From: Streptomyces sp. NBC_00285
Lineage (GTDB): Bacteria; Actinomycetota; Actinomycetes; Streptomycetales; Streptomycetaceae
Direction: 5' to 3'
Assembly (NCBI RefSeq): GCF_036174265.1
Contig: NZ_CP108055.1
Span: forward strand, 930,001 to 994,000
DNA: 64,000 nt
The notes below the pieces were generated by a model. That model saw only the letters and a list, made by a program, of their open reading frames with translations. It was not told the DNA's origin and ran no database searches. Made by a program: the position numbers and the translations under genes. Position 1 is the stretch's first letter, and the number at the start of each line of letters is the position of its first letter. Of the stretch, positions 17,066 to 24,112 are shown piece after piece.

Positions 17066-19093
17066 GTGGTCCAGGAGGTAGGCGAACAGGTAGTGGAGCC
17101 GCAGTCGGCGGCGGGAAACCGGCACAGGGTGCGGGTGTCCATCGGCGCGTTGCTGCTCGGCATGCTCATCTCGGCGCTGGACCAGACCATCGTGTCCACC
17201 GCATTGCCGACGATCGTCAGTGACCTCGGCGGAATGAGCCACCTGTCGTGGGTCGTCACCGCCTACCTGCTCGCCTCGACCGCCGCGACCCCGCTGTGGG
17301 GCAAGCTGGGCGACCAGTACGGGCGCAAGAAGCTCTTCCAGGCCGCGATCGTGATCTTCCTGATCGGATCGGCGCTGTGCGGTCTGGCGCAGGACATGCC
17401 GGAGCTGATCGCGTTCCGCGCGCTTCAAGGGCTCGGCGGCGGTGGCCTGATGGTCCTGTCGATGGCGATCGTCGGCGACATCGTGCCGCCCCGGGACCGG
17501 GGCCGCTACCAGGGCCTGTTCGGTGCCGTCTTCGGCGCGACCAGCGTGCTGGGGCCGTTGCTCGGCGGGCTGTTCGTGGACCGTCTGAGCTGGCGCTGGG
17601 TCTTCTACGTCAACCTGCCCGTCGGTGCCGTCGCTCTCGTGGTGATCGCCGCCGCGCTGCGGATCCCGGTCCGGTCGCAGAAGCACCGGATCGACTACCT
17701 GGGGACGCTTCTGATCGCGTCCGTCGCCACCTGCCTGATCCTGGTGACCTCGCTCGGCGGCCGGACCTGGGGATGGACATCCGTCCCGTTGATCGGGACG
17801 GCGGCCCTGGGTGCCGTACTGCTCGTGTGGTTCCTGGCCGTCGAGCGCAGGGCTGCCGAACCGGTGCTGCCGTTGAAGCTGTTCCGCATCCGTACGTTCG
17901 CGCTGTCCTCAGCAATCAGCTTCGTGATCGGCTTCGCGATGTTCGGTGCGATGACCTACCTGCCGACGTTCCTCCAGGTCGTGCAGGGAGTGTCGCCCAC
18001 CATGTCGGGTGTGCACATGCTGCCGATGGTGCTCGGCCTGCTGCTGACGTCCACGCTGTCCGGCCAGGTCGTCTCCCGTACCGGGCGCTGGAAGATCTTC
18101 CCGGTGCTCGGCACCGCCGTCACCGCCGCGGGACTGTTGCTTCTGCACCGGCTCACGGAGTCCTCCGGCAACCTCGAAATGAGCCTGTACTTCTTCGTCT
18201 TCGGCTTCGGGCTCGGCCTGGTCATGCAGGTGCTCGTCCTGATCGTGCAGAACGCGGTGTCGTACGAGGATCTGGGCGTCGCCACCTCGGGGGTCACGTT
18301 CTTCCGGTCGATCGGCTCCGCGTTCGGCGTCGCCGTCTTCGGCACGGTCTTCACCAGCCGGCTCGACGACAAGCTGCACGACGTGTTCACCGGGTCGGCC
18401 CGGTCCCGGTCGGCCGCCGCGCTCGAGGCCGACCCACGTGCCATGGACCGACTCCCGCCCGAGCTGCGCCCGTCCGCGCTGCACGCGTACGCCACATCGA
18501 TCACCGACGTGTTCCTCTACGCTGCCCCGGTCGTCCTGCTCGCCTTCGCGCTGACCTGGCTCCTCAAGGAGGACAGGCTGCGCGGCTCGGTCACCGCGCC
18601 CGACATGGCGCAGACCCTCAGCGTCCACCCCGTGCACCGCTCCTCGCGTGAGGAGGCGCAGCGGGCCCTGTCCCTCCTCGGGTCACGAAACGGACGGCGC
18701 GGCATCTACGAGAAGATCACCGCCACGGCCGGATACGACCTCCTGCCCGCCTCCAGCTGGCTACTGCTGCGGGCCCTACGACCGGACAGGTCTCTGCCGC
18801 CGGCACGGCTCGCCGAGTACAGCCAGGTGCCGCTGCCGGTGATCCAGGCCGCCCTGCAGCAGATCGAGCAGCGGCAGTTGGCCACGATCGAGGGTACGGA
18901 CCTGACCCTCACCGACGCGGGCCGCGACGCCGCGGCCCGGCTTTCGGCGGCCCGCCGGGACGCTCTCGCCGAGCTGCTCGGCGACTGGTGGGGACCCGAC
19001 CGGCCGACGGACCTGGTCGAACTGGTCGACGAGTTGTCGTCGCAGCTCTCCGGCTCCGACGGGGAACGACCGCGCCTCCCGGCGCCCGGGTAA
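17066..19093 (+). CDS. DHA2-type (14-TM) MFS efflux pump with C-terminal winged-helix domain
   Basis: 675 residues. An EmrB/QacA-type transporter covers about residues 25-525: LDQTIVSTALPTIVSDLGG, motif A (GKLGDQYGRKKLFQ) and the antiporter motif C region (GAVFGATSVLGPLLGGLF). After the last helix comes a cytosolic tail of about 140 residues. It contains a MarR/winged-helix-like module: helix and recognition-helix region LPPARLAEYSQVPLPVIQAAL, then EQRQLATIEGTDLTLTDAGR as the wing. The GTG at 17066 follows GAAGGGAAGGG; an upstream in-frame start at 17000 is less likely. Exports drugs with proton exchange; the tail may sense substrate or DNA. Such fused tails occur in some actinobacterial pumps, but their role is unproven. 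Confidence 0.9.
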   Translation: MVQEVGEQVVEPQSAAGNRHRVRVSIGALLLGMLISALDQTIVSTALPTIVSDLGGMSHLSWVVTAYLLASTAATPLWGKLGDQYGRKKLFQAAIVIFLIGSALCGLAQDMPELIAFRALQGLGGGGLMVLSMAIVGDIVPPRDRGRYQGLFGAVFGATSVLGPLLGGLFVDRLSWRWVFYVNLPVGAVALVVIAAALRIPVRSQKHRIDYLGTLLIASVATCLILVTSLGGRTWGWTSVPLIGTAALGAVLLVWFLAVERRAAEPVLPLKLFRIRTFALSSAISFVIGFAMFGAMTYLPTFLQVVQGVSPTMSGVHMLPMVLGLLLTSTLSGQVVSRTGRWKIFPVLGTAVTAAGLLLLHRLTESSGNLEMSLYFFVFGFGLGLVMQVLVLIVQNAVSYEDLGVATSGVTFFRSIGSAFGVAVFGTVFTSRLDDKLHDVFTGSARSRSAAALEADPRAMDRLPPELRPSALHAYATSITDVFLYAAPVVLLAFALTWLLKEDRLRGSVTAPDMAQTLSVHPVHRSSREEAQRALSLLGSRNGRRGIYEKITATAGYDLLPASSWLLLRALRPDRSLPPARLAEYSQVPLPVIQAALQQIEQRQLATIEGTDLTLTDAGRDAAARLSAARRDALAELLGDWWGPDRPTDLVELVDELSSQLSGSDGERPRLPAPG

Positions 19094-19268
19094 CACGCTC
19101 GTCGCACCTGATCCAGGGGCATGCGCCACTCCGGATGGGGAGGGGCAGCGTCTCTCCCCGCGCCGGGCCGGGGCCCTCCACGGACGGTCGCCCGGCAGCC
19201 CCATTGCGGCTATGAGGCCGTCCCGACGGCCCTGTGGCTGCGCGGTGGCCCACCTGACCCCTGAGGAC

Positions 19269-20138
19269 TCAGGCCGCCGCATCCTGTGCGGGCCGGTCCG
19301 AGTCCGCGGTCCATGACGCCAGGAACAGAAGCCCGTCGTGGGACGGGGCCCCGGGATCGGCGGTCGCGACGACCAGTTTCTGTGTGGGGTCGGCTGTGCA
19401 GGTCAGGGTGTCCCAGTCGAGGGTGAGGTCGCCGACGATCGGGTGGCGCAGCCTCTTGGTACCCATCCGCAGGCCCTTCATCTGTCGGCCCGCCCACCAC
19501 TGCCGGAAGTCGGCGTCGGTGACCGACAACTCGCCGACGAGTGCGGCCAGCTTCGGGTCGCCGGGGTACCGGGCCGCCTCCAGGCGCAGATGGGTCACGC
19601 AGATGCGGGCATTCGTCCTCCAGTCGAGGCAGAGCTCGCGGAAGGCGGGGTCGGTGAACATGAGCCGCGCGTAGTTGCGCCTGTTCGCGGGGAGCTTGTC
19701 GAAGTCGGTGAGCAGAGCGGCTGCAAGAGGATTCCAGGCGAGGATGTCCAGGTATCGGCCGAGGACGAGTGCGGGGGTCGTGGACAGTTCGTCCAGGATG
19801 CGTCTGAGCTGCGGGTGGACCTTCTGCGCCGGCCGGCGACGCGGTTCGCACGTGCCCCTTGCCGCCAGCTCGAACAGGTGGTCACGCTGGGCGTCGTCGA
19901 GGTGCAGGACGCGGGCGAGCGTGGCGAGCACCGTCCTCGGCACGGGGGTACGCCCCTGTTCCAGCCGCTCGTAGGCGCGGGTGCTGATCCCCACGAGGTG
20001 AGCGACCTCCTCACGGCGCAGCCCGGGCACTCGCCGGGGCGCCCCGGACTCGGGCAGACCGACGGTCCGCGGGCTGAGCTGGGCCCGGCACACCTTGAGG
20101 AATTCTCCCAGTTCAGGCAAATGTGCTTCGGTGTACAT
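19269..20138 (-). CDS. MmyB-family transcriptional regulator
   Basis: 289 residues, same architecture as the gene at 9670. HTH segment PGLRREEVAHLVGISTRAYERLEQGRTPVPRTVL (about 40-73); ligand domain with LAWNPLAAALLTDF, LMFTDPAFRELCLDW, and the ending LTLDWDTLTC..SHDGLLFLASW. AYERLEQGR replaces YYTRLEQGR, so its DNA contacts may differ from its two paralogues. It is in tandem with the next gene (20237-21115) across a 98-bp gap that contains site F, and convergent with the efflux pump. Confidence 0.92.
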   Translation of the reverse strand: MYTEAHLPELGEFLKVCRAQLSPRTVGLPESGAPRRVPGLRREEVAHLVGISTRAYERLEQGRTPVPRTVLATLARVLHLDDAQRDHLFELAARGTCEPRRRPAQKVHPQLRRILDELSTTPALVLGRYLDILAWNPLAAALLTDFDKLPANRRNYARLMFTDPAFRELCLDWRTNARICVTHLRLEAARYPGDPKLAALVGELSVTDADFRQWWAGRQMKGLRMGTKRLRHPIVGDLTLDWDTLTCTADPTQKLVVATADPGAPSHDGLLFLASWTADSDRPAQDAAA

Positions 20139-20174
20139 ACCAGCGAGTGTCGCAGTGTCCAGTCGAAATGTGAG

Positions 20175-20192
20175 GGGGAGAGTTTTGTCCCA
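20175..20192. promoter_or_regulatory. GGGGA-N8-TCCCA palindrome (site F), MmyB gene 20138
   Basis: GGGGAGAGTTTTGTCCCA lies 36 bp before the ATG at 20138 (minus strand), the same place as site D relative to its gene. One arm mismatch. Confidence 0.55.
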
Positions 20193-20236
20193 GGTCTGTC
20201 GCCTGTCGAATCACCGCGGCAGACAAGGCCGTTGCA

Positions 20237-21115
20237 TCAGCCGGTCTCACCGGCCTGAGCGGCCGTGAGCCCGCCGGGCCGACCGTTGGCCCGCGAGGAG
20301 AGGGCGCTCAGACCGTCGTACGACGGCGTGCCTGGCTCCGCCGTCCAGACGACGAGTTCCTGATCGGGGTCGCCACCGCAGATGAGGGTGTCCCAGTCCA
20401 GGACGAGTTCGCCCACGACGGGATGGTGGAACCTCTTGACGCCCGCCCTGCGCGACGGTGCGTGACGGCTTCCCCACCATCGACCGAAGTCACTGTCCTG
20501 CACGGAGAGTTCCCCGACCAAGCCGATCAGCTGCGGATCCTCGGGATGTTTGGCGGCCTCCATGCGCAGATGGGACACGCAGTCCCGGGCGACGGCCCGC
20601 CAGTCCGCGTAGAGCGTCCGCATGGAGGGATCGGTGAAGAGGATGCGGACGCAGTTCCGCCTGCCTTCCGGCACCTTCGCGAAATCGGTGACCAGGGCGG
20701 CAGCGAGCGGATTCCAGGCCAGGATGTCCATACGGCGACCGATCACCACACCGGGACTCACGGTGAGATCGTCGAGCAGGCGGAGCAGCTGCGGGTGCGC
20801 CTTCTGTGCGGCTGGTCGGCGGTGTCGTGCCGGTTGCCGGCCGGCCAGTTCGAACAGGTGGTCACGCTGGCGATCCGACAGGCACAGGACGTGGGCGAGA
20901 GCGGCCAGCACCGACGCGGACGGCTGGATGCGGCCCTGCTCCAGCCGTGTGTAGTAGTCGCCACTGATGGCGGCGAGCAGAGCGACCTCCTCTCTGCGCA
21001 GACCGGGCACACGCCGACCACCGGTGTCGGGCAGACCGACGGTGCGCGGGGTCAGCTCGGCCCTCCGCGCCTTGAGGATTTCTCCCAGCTCACTCAGATG
21101 CGCGTCGCCGGCCAT
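20237..21115 (-). CDS. MmyB-family transcriptional regulator
   Basis: 292 residues. HTH with VPGLRREEVALLAAISGDYYTRLEQGRIQPSASVL; ligand domain with ILAWNPLAAALVTDF, ILFTDPSMRTLYADW and LVLDWDTLICGGDPDQELVVW. The longer open frame to 21328 is rejected: the ATG at 21115 aligns with the family start (HLSELGEILKARRAELTPRTVGL), and sites E and E2 lie inside the would-be extension. Closest in its recognition helix to the gene at 9670. Upstream in the plus direction begins the catabolic run at 21610, so this gene may also control that side. Confidence 0.92.
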   Translation of the reverse strand: MAGDAHLSELGEILKARRAELTPRTVGLPDTGGRRVPGLRREEVALLAAISGDYYTRLEQGRIQPSASVLAALAHVLCLSDRQRDHLFELAGRQPARHRRPAAQKAHPQLLRLLDDLTVSPGVVIGRRMDILAWNPLAAALVTDFAKVPEGRRNCVRILFTDPSMRTLYADWRAVARDCVSHLRMEAAKHPEDPQLIGLVGELSVQDSDFGRWWGSRHAPSRRAGVKRFHHPVVGELVLDWDTLICGGDPDQELVVWTAEPGTPSYDGLSALSSRANGRPGGLTAAQAGETG

Positions 21116-21150
21116 GACTCCAGTGTGGCATCGCTCGGTCATGGGAAGGG

Positions 21151-21168
21151 GGGTAAGGATTTCTCCCC
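21151..21168. promoter_or_regulatory. GGGGA-N8-TACCC palindrome (site E), MmyB gene 21115
   Basis: Read on the minus strand: GGGGAGAAATCCTTACCC, 35 bp before the ATG at 21115. Same right arm (TACCC) as site D. Confidence 0.6.
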
Positions 21169-21183
21169 TGGATACGGGATTCC

Positions 21184-21201
21184 CTGGATGGAATTCTCCC
21201 C
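21184..21201. promoter_or_regulatory. GGGGA-N8-TCCAG half-conserved site (E2), 33 bp from site E
   Basis: Read on the minus strand: perfect left arm and a weaker right arm. The start-to-start distance to E is 33 bp, as for B2/B. Confidence 0.4.
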
Positions 21202-21301
21202 TTTGCGGGTTCCCGTGAAAGTGGCAGGGTCTGGGGTGTGTTCGGTGACCGGAACCGGTCTGCGGATCGCGCACACCCGGATGAGCGGGAAGGCCGATCT
21301 C

Positions 21302-21319
21302 GGGAAAGAATGATTTCCC
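21302..21319. promoter_or_regulatory. GGGAA-N8-TTCCC palindrome (site G)
   Basis: Part of the 20-bp CGGGAAA-N6-TTTCCCG inverted repeat at 21301-21320. Same geometry as the other sites with one symmetric base change (GGGAA for GGGGA). About 290 bp before the gene at 21610; possibly the operator of the catabolic run or of a different paralogue. Confidence 0.45.
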
Positions 21320-21609
21320 GCGTGTCACCGATATTCAATATCTCTGAGGCAGGCAGAGGAGGAAACGAGCGCCGGTGCGGACGATCGTCCCCTGCTTCGG
21401 CGACAGCCTGGCGCTCACCGGTCCCCCGCAGACCCCCGAGCGCATCAGGGTCGCCGGCGGGGTCGGTGGCCGACTCGAAGGTTACGTACACCCCCCTCCG
21501 CCCTCGTCGGGCTCGCCTCGTTCCTCGGTGAGCAGCCCATCCAGCCCCCGGTCGAAGACCGGGCAGCGCACAGTCCCCCACCCGAAAAACATGCCAGGAG
21601 CACCACCTC

Positions 21610-21942
21610 ATGTCAGAACGGAAGAAGTTCGCGCCGCCGGCGATCCAGGAGTTCGCCCCCAAGCTCGCGGAGGTGACCGACACCGTCCTGTTCGGCGACA
21701 TCTGGGAGCGGCCGGGTCTGTCCCCACGCGACCGCAGCCTCGTCACCGTCACCGCTCTGGCCTCCCTGTACCGGGCCGACCAGCTCGGCTTCCACCTCGG
21801 CAAGGCCCTGGAGAACGGTGTCACCAAGGACGAGCTGATCGAGGTCATCACGCATCTGGCCTTCTACGCCGGATGGCCCAACGCCATGACCGCGATGACG
21901 CAGCTCAAGGAGATCGTGGAGAAGGCCGACCGGTCCGGCTGA
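21610..21942 (+). CDS. carboxymuconolactone decarboxylase (CMD) family protein
   Basis: 110 residues, all helical. It has the CMD core segment RDRSLVTVTALASLYRADQLGFHLGKALENGVTKDELIEVITHLAFYAGWPNAM in pieces recognisable by RDRSLVT, HLGKALENGVT and EVITHLAFYAGWP. There are no cysteines, so it is not an AhpD-type peroxidase; it belongs with the gamma-carboxymuconolactone decarboxylase or isomerase-like branch. A ribosome binding site AGGAG lies at 21597-21601. It opens the plus-strand catabolic run; site G lies about 290 bp upstream. Confidence 0.88.
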   Translation: MSERKKFAPPAIQEFAPKLAEVTDTVLFGDIWERPGLSPRDRSLVTVTALASLYRADQLGFHLGKALENGVTKDELIEVITHLAFYAGWPNAMTAMTQLKEIVEKADRSG

Positions 21943-22131
21943 CGCCTCTTCGCCGCCCACACGTCGCAGGCTCTCCCCCCACGCACAACCGCCGTCACGC
22001 GCCCGGCGGCGCCATCCGGAGACGGCCGGCACAGCCTGGCTCGCACACGTCTGCGACCACGACGCCAACGGCCCGCGCCTCCGCCCCGCGCCTGACGGCA
22101 CGACGGACACGACTAGAGCTGGGAAGGCACC

Positions 22132-23148
22132 ATGCGAGCAACCATCATTCACGCGCCCGGTGACATCCGGATGGAGAACGCCCCCGAGCCGAAGATCACG
22201 GCTCCGACGGACGCGGTCATCCGTGTCGTCGCCGCCTGTGTGTGCGGCTCCGACCTGTGGAGCTACCGGGGCGTCCTGCCGGTCGCCGAGCCGCAGCCGA
22301 TCGGCCACGAGTACGTCGGCATCGTCGAGGAGGTCGGCAGCGACGTCTCCAGCGTCAGGCCGGGACAGTTCGTCATCGGTTCCTTCGTCGCCTCCGACAA
22401 CACCTGCCCGATCTGCCTGGCCGGGTACCACACCTCCTGCCGGCACGCGCAGTGGGTGAACGGCGCTCAGGCCGAGTACGTTCGCGTCCCTCTCGCCGAC
22501 GGCACTCTGGTCGCCACGCCGGAGCAGCCGTCCGAGGAGCTGATCCCGGACCTGCTGGCTCTGTCCGACGTCATGGGCACCGGCTGGTATGCCGCCAAGG
22601 CCGCCGAGGTCAAACCCGGTTCGACGGCCGTGGTGGTCGGAGACGGCGCGGTGGGCCTGTCCGGCGTCATCGCCGCGAAGGAACTGGGCGCTGAACGCAT
22701 CATCGCCATGAGCCGTCACGAGTCCCGGCAGAAGCTGGCCCTGGAGTTCGGCGCCACCGACATCGTCACCGAGCGCGGTGAAGAAGGCGTCGCCCGCGTG
22801 AAGGAGCTGACGAACGGCATGGGCGCCGACTCGGTGCTCGAGTGCGTCGGCACGCAGGAGTCGATGCGCCAGGGCCTGCAGTCCGCGCGTCCGGGTGGCA
22901 ACGTCGGCTTCGTAGGCTTCCCGCACGGCACGCAGATCGACGGCCAGCAGCTCTTCTTCTCCCACGTCGGTCTGCGCGGTGGTCCCGCCCCCGTGCGCGC
23001 CTACCTTCCCGACCTGATCGACCGTGTCCTCGGCGGCCGTATCAACCCGGGCAAGGTCTTTGACCTCACCTTGCCCCTGAACGAGGTCGCAGAAGGTTAC
23101 AAGGCCATGGACGAGCGCCGCGCCATCAAGACGCTGCTGCGTCCGTGA
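22132..23148 (+). CDS. zinc-dependent alcohol dehydrogenase (MDR family)
   Basis: 338 residues. Catalytic-zinc ligands in CVCGSDLW (about residue 38) and GHEYVGIVEE, structural-zinc cysteines in TCPICLAGYHTSC (about 89-102, three close cysteines), and NAD(P)-binding VVGDGAVGLSGVIAAKELGA. A GAPVR-type ending and TLPLNEVAEGYKAMDERRAIKTLL are typical of threonine dehydrogenase-like ADHs. It oxidises or reduces a small alcohol/aldehyde. The preceding 190 bp hold no gene; 22 bp separate it from the next gene, so the run is probably cotranscribed. Confidence 0.9.
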   Translation: MRATIIHAPGDIRMENAPEPKITAPTDAVIRVVAACVCGSDLWSYRGVLPVAEPQPIGHEYVGIVEEVGSDVSSVRPGQFVIGSFVASDNTCPICLAGYHTSCRHAQWVNGAQAEYVRVPLADGTLVATPEQPSEELIPDLLALSDVMGTGWYAAKAAEVKPGSTAVVVGDGAVGLSGVIAAKELGAERIIAMSRHESRQKLALEFGATDIVTERGEEGVARVKELTNGMGADSVLECVGTQESMRQGLQSARPGGNVGFVGFPHGTQIDGQQLFFSHVGLRGGPAPVRAYLPDLIDRVLGGRINPGKVFDLTLPLNEVAEGYKAMDERRAIKTLLRP

Positions 23149-23170
23149 CCGGGAGAACGGACCGACAGCC

Positions 23171-23677
23171 ATGACCAGCCGGGCGATCGCCACCGTCGAG
23201 GCGTACCTCGATGCCTTCGGCACGCGCGACATGGAGCGCGTCCTGTCCCACTTCTCACCGGACGCGACCTGGACGATCCCGGGCGATCCGGCTCTGACTC
23301 CATGGGCCGGGAGCCGCACCGGACCAGAGGGGATCCGGCAGTCCCTCACCGCGTTCTTCGCGGCTGTCGAGGCGCTCGCGTTCGAACCGGGGACCATGGT
23401 GGAGGCCGACGGGCGTGTCCTGGCACCGGGCCGGTACACCTCCCGGTTCCACCCCTCGGGGCAGGTGCTCGAAAGCGAGATGATCATGCGCTTCACCGTC
23501 ACGGACGGTCTGATCACCGACTACCGCGTCTTCGAGGACTCACTCGGCATCACCCGGACGCACCTCGGTGAGCAGTCCGGCGCCGCTCCCACCTGCACGG
23601 GTCTTCCGGCAACCCGCTCGACGGACTTGGCGGGGCCTCTCTCCCACCCGGTCACAAGGATTGGAGGACACCGATGA
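23171..23677 (+). CDS. NTF2-like (SnoaL-type) protein
   Basis: 168 residues. The first 130 form an NTF2-like fold (TVEAYLDAFGTRDMERVLSHFSPDATWTIPG, later FRTV/ITDYRVFEDSLGI). The last 35 residues are a Pro/Thr-rich extension without similarity to the fold. Its stop overlaps the start of the DUF2255 gene (ATGA), so the two are translationally coupled. May act as an isomerase or cyclase on an intermediate of the run; unproven. Confidence 0.82.
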   Translation: MTSRAIATVEAYLDAFGTRDMERVLSHFSPDATWTIPGDPALTPWAGSRTGPEGIRQSLTAFFAAVEALAFEPGTMVEADGRVLAPGRYTSRFHPSGQVLESEMIMRFTVTDGLITDYRVFEDSLGITRTHLGEQSGAAPTCTGLPATRSTDLAGPLSHPVTRIGGHR

Positions 23678-24045
23678 CGATCTGGACGAACGACGAACTC
23701 GACCGCATCGCCGCGGCCGACGAGTTGGAGATGGCGCCGCGCCGCGATGACGGCACACTGCGGGGTCCGGTGCCGGTCTGGGTCGTCCGCGACGGCGACG
23801 ACCTGTACGTCCGCTCCTTCCGCGGTACGGACGGCGGCTGGTGGCGCACGGCCCGCGCCGTCCACGAGGGACACATCCGCTCCGGAGGCGTCGACAAGGA
23901 CGTCACCTTCGTCCGGGTGGCGGACTCCGAGGTCGACGACCGCGTCGACACCGCATACCGCACCAAGTACGGCCGCTTCGGCGACGCGTACGTCGACCCC
24001 TTGGTCGCGGCGCGCTCCACAACACTGCGACTGGTGCCCCGATGA
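23674..24045 (+). CDS. DUF2255-family protein
   Basis: 123 residues with the DUF2255 signature: an N-terminal WTNDELDRIAAADELEMAPRR helix, VPVWVVRDGDDLYVRSFRG, WWRTAR and the ending DRVDTAYRTKYGRF. The fold is related to the pyridoxamine-oxidase/deazaflavin-dependent nitroreductase (split beta-barrel) proteins, so a flavin or F420 cofactor is possible. Function is not known. Coupled to the preceding NTF2-like gene. Confidence 0.88.
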   Translation: MTIWTNDELDRIAAADELEMAPRRDDGTLRGPVPVWVVRDGDDLYVRSFRGTDGGWWRTARAVHEGHIRSGGVDKDVTFVRVADSEVDDRVDTAYRTKYGRFGDAYVDPLVAARSTTLRLVPR

Positions 24046-24112
24046 CCGAGACGATCCCGCTGGCAGCCGCTGAACCACCACCGACAGCCAGTCCCGCACA
24101 GGAGTAAGCACC

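Noticed and set aside
19137..19159. GGGGAG/CTCCCC inverted repeat as another regulon site
   Set aside because: Arm spacing does not fit N8 and it lies between convergent genes; more likely part of a weak terminator.
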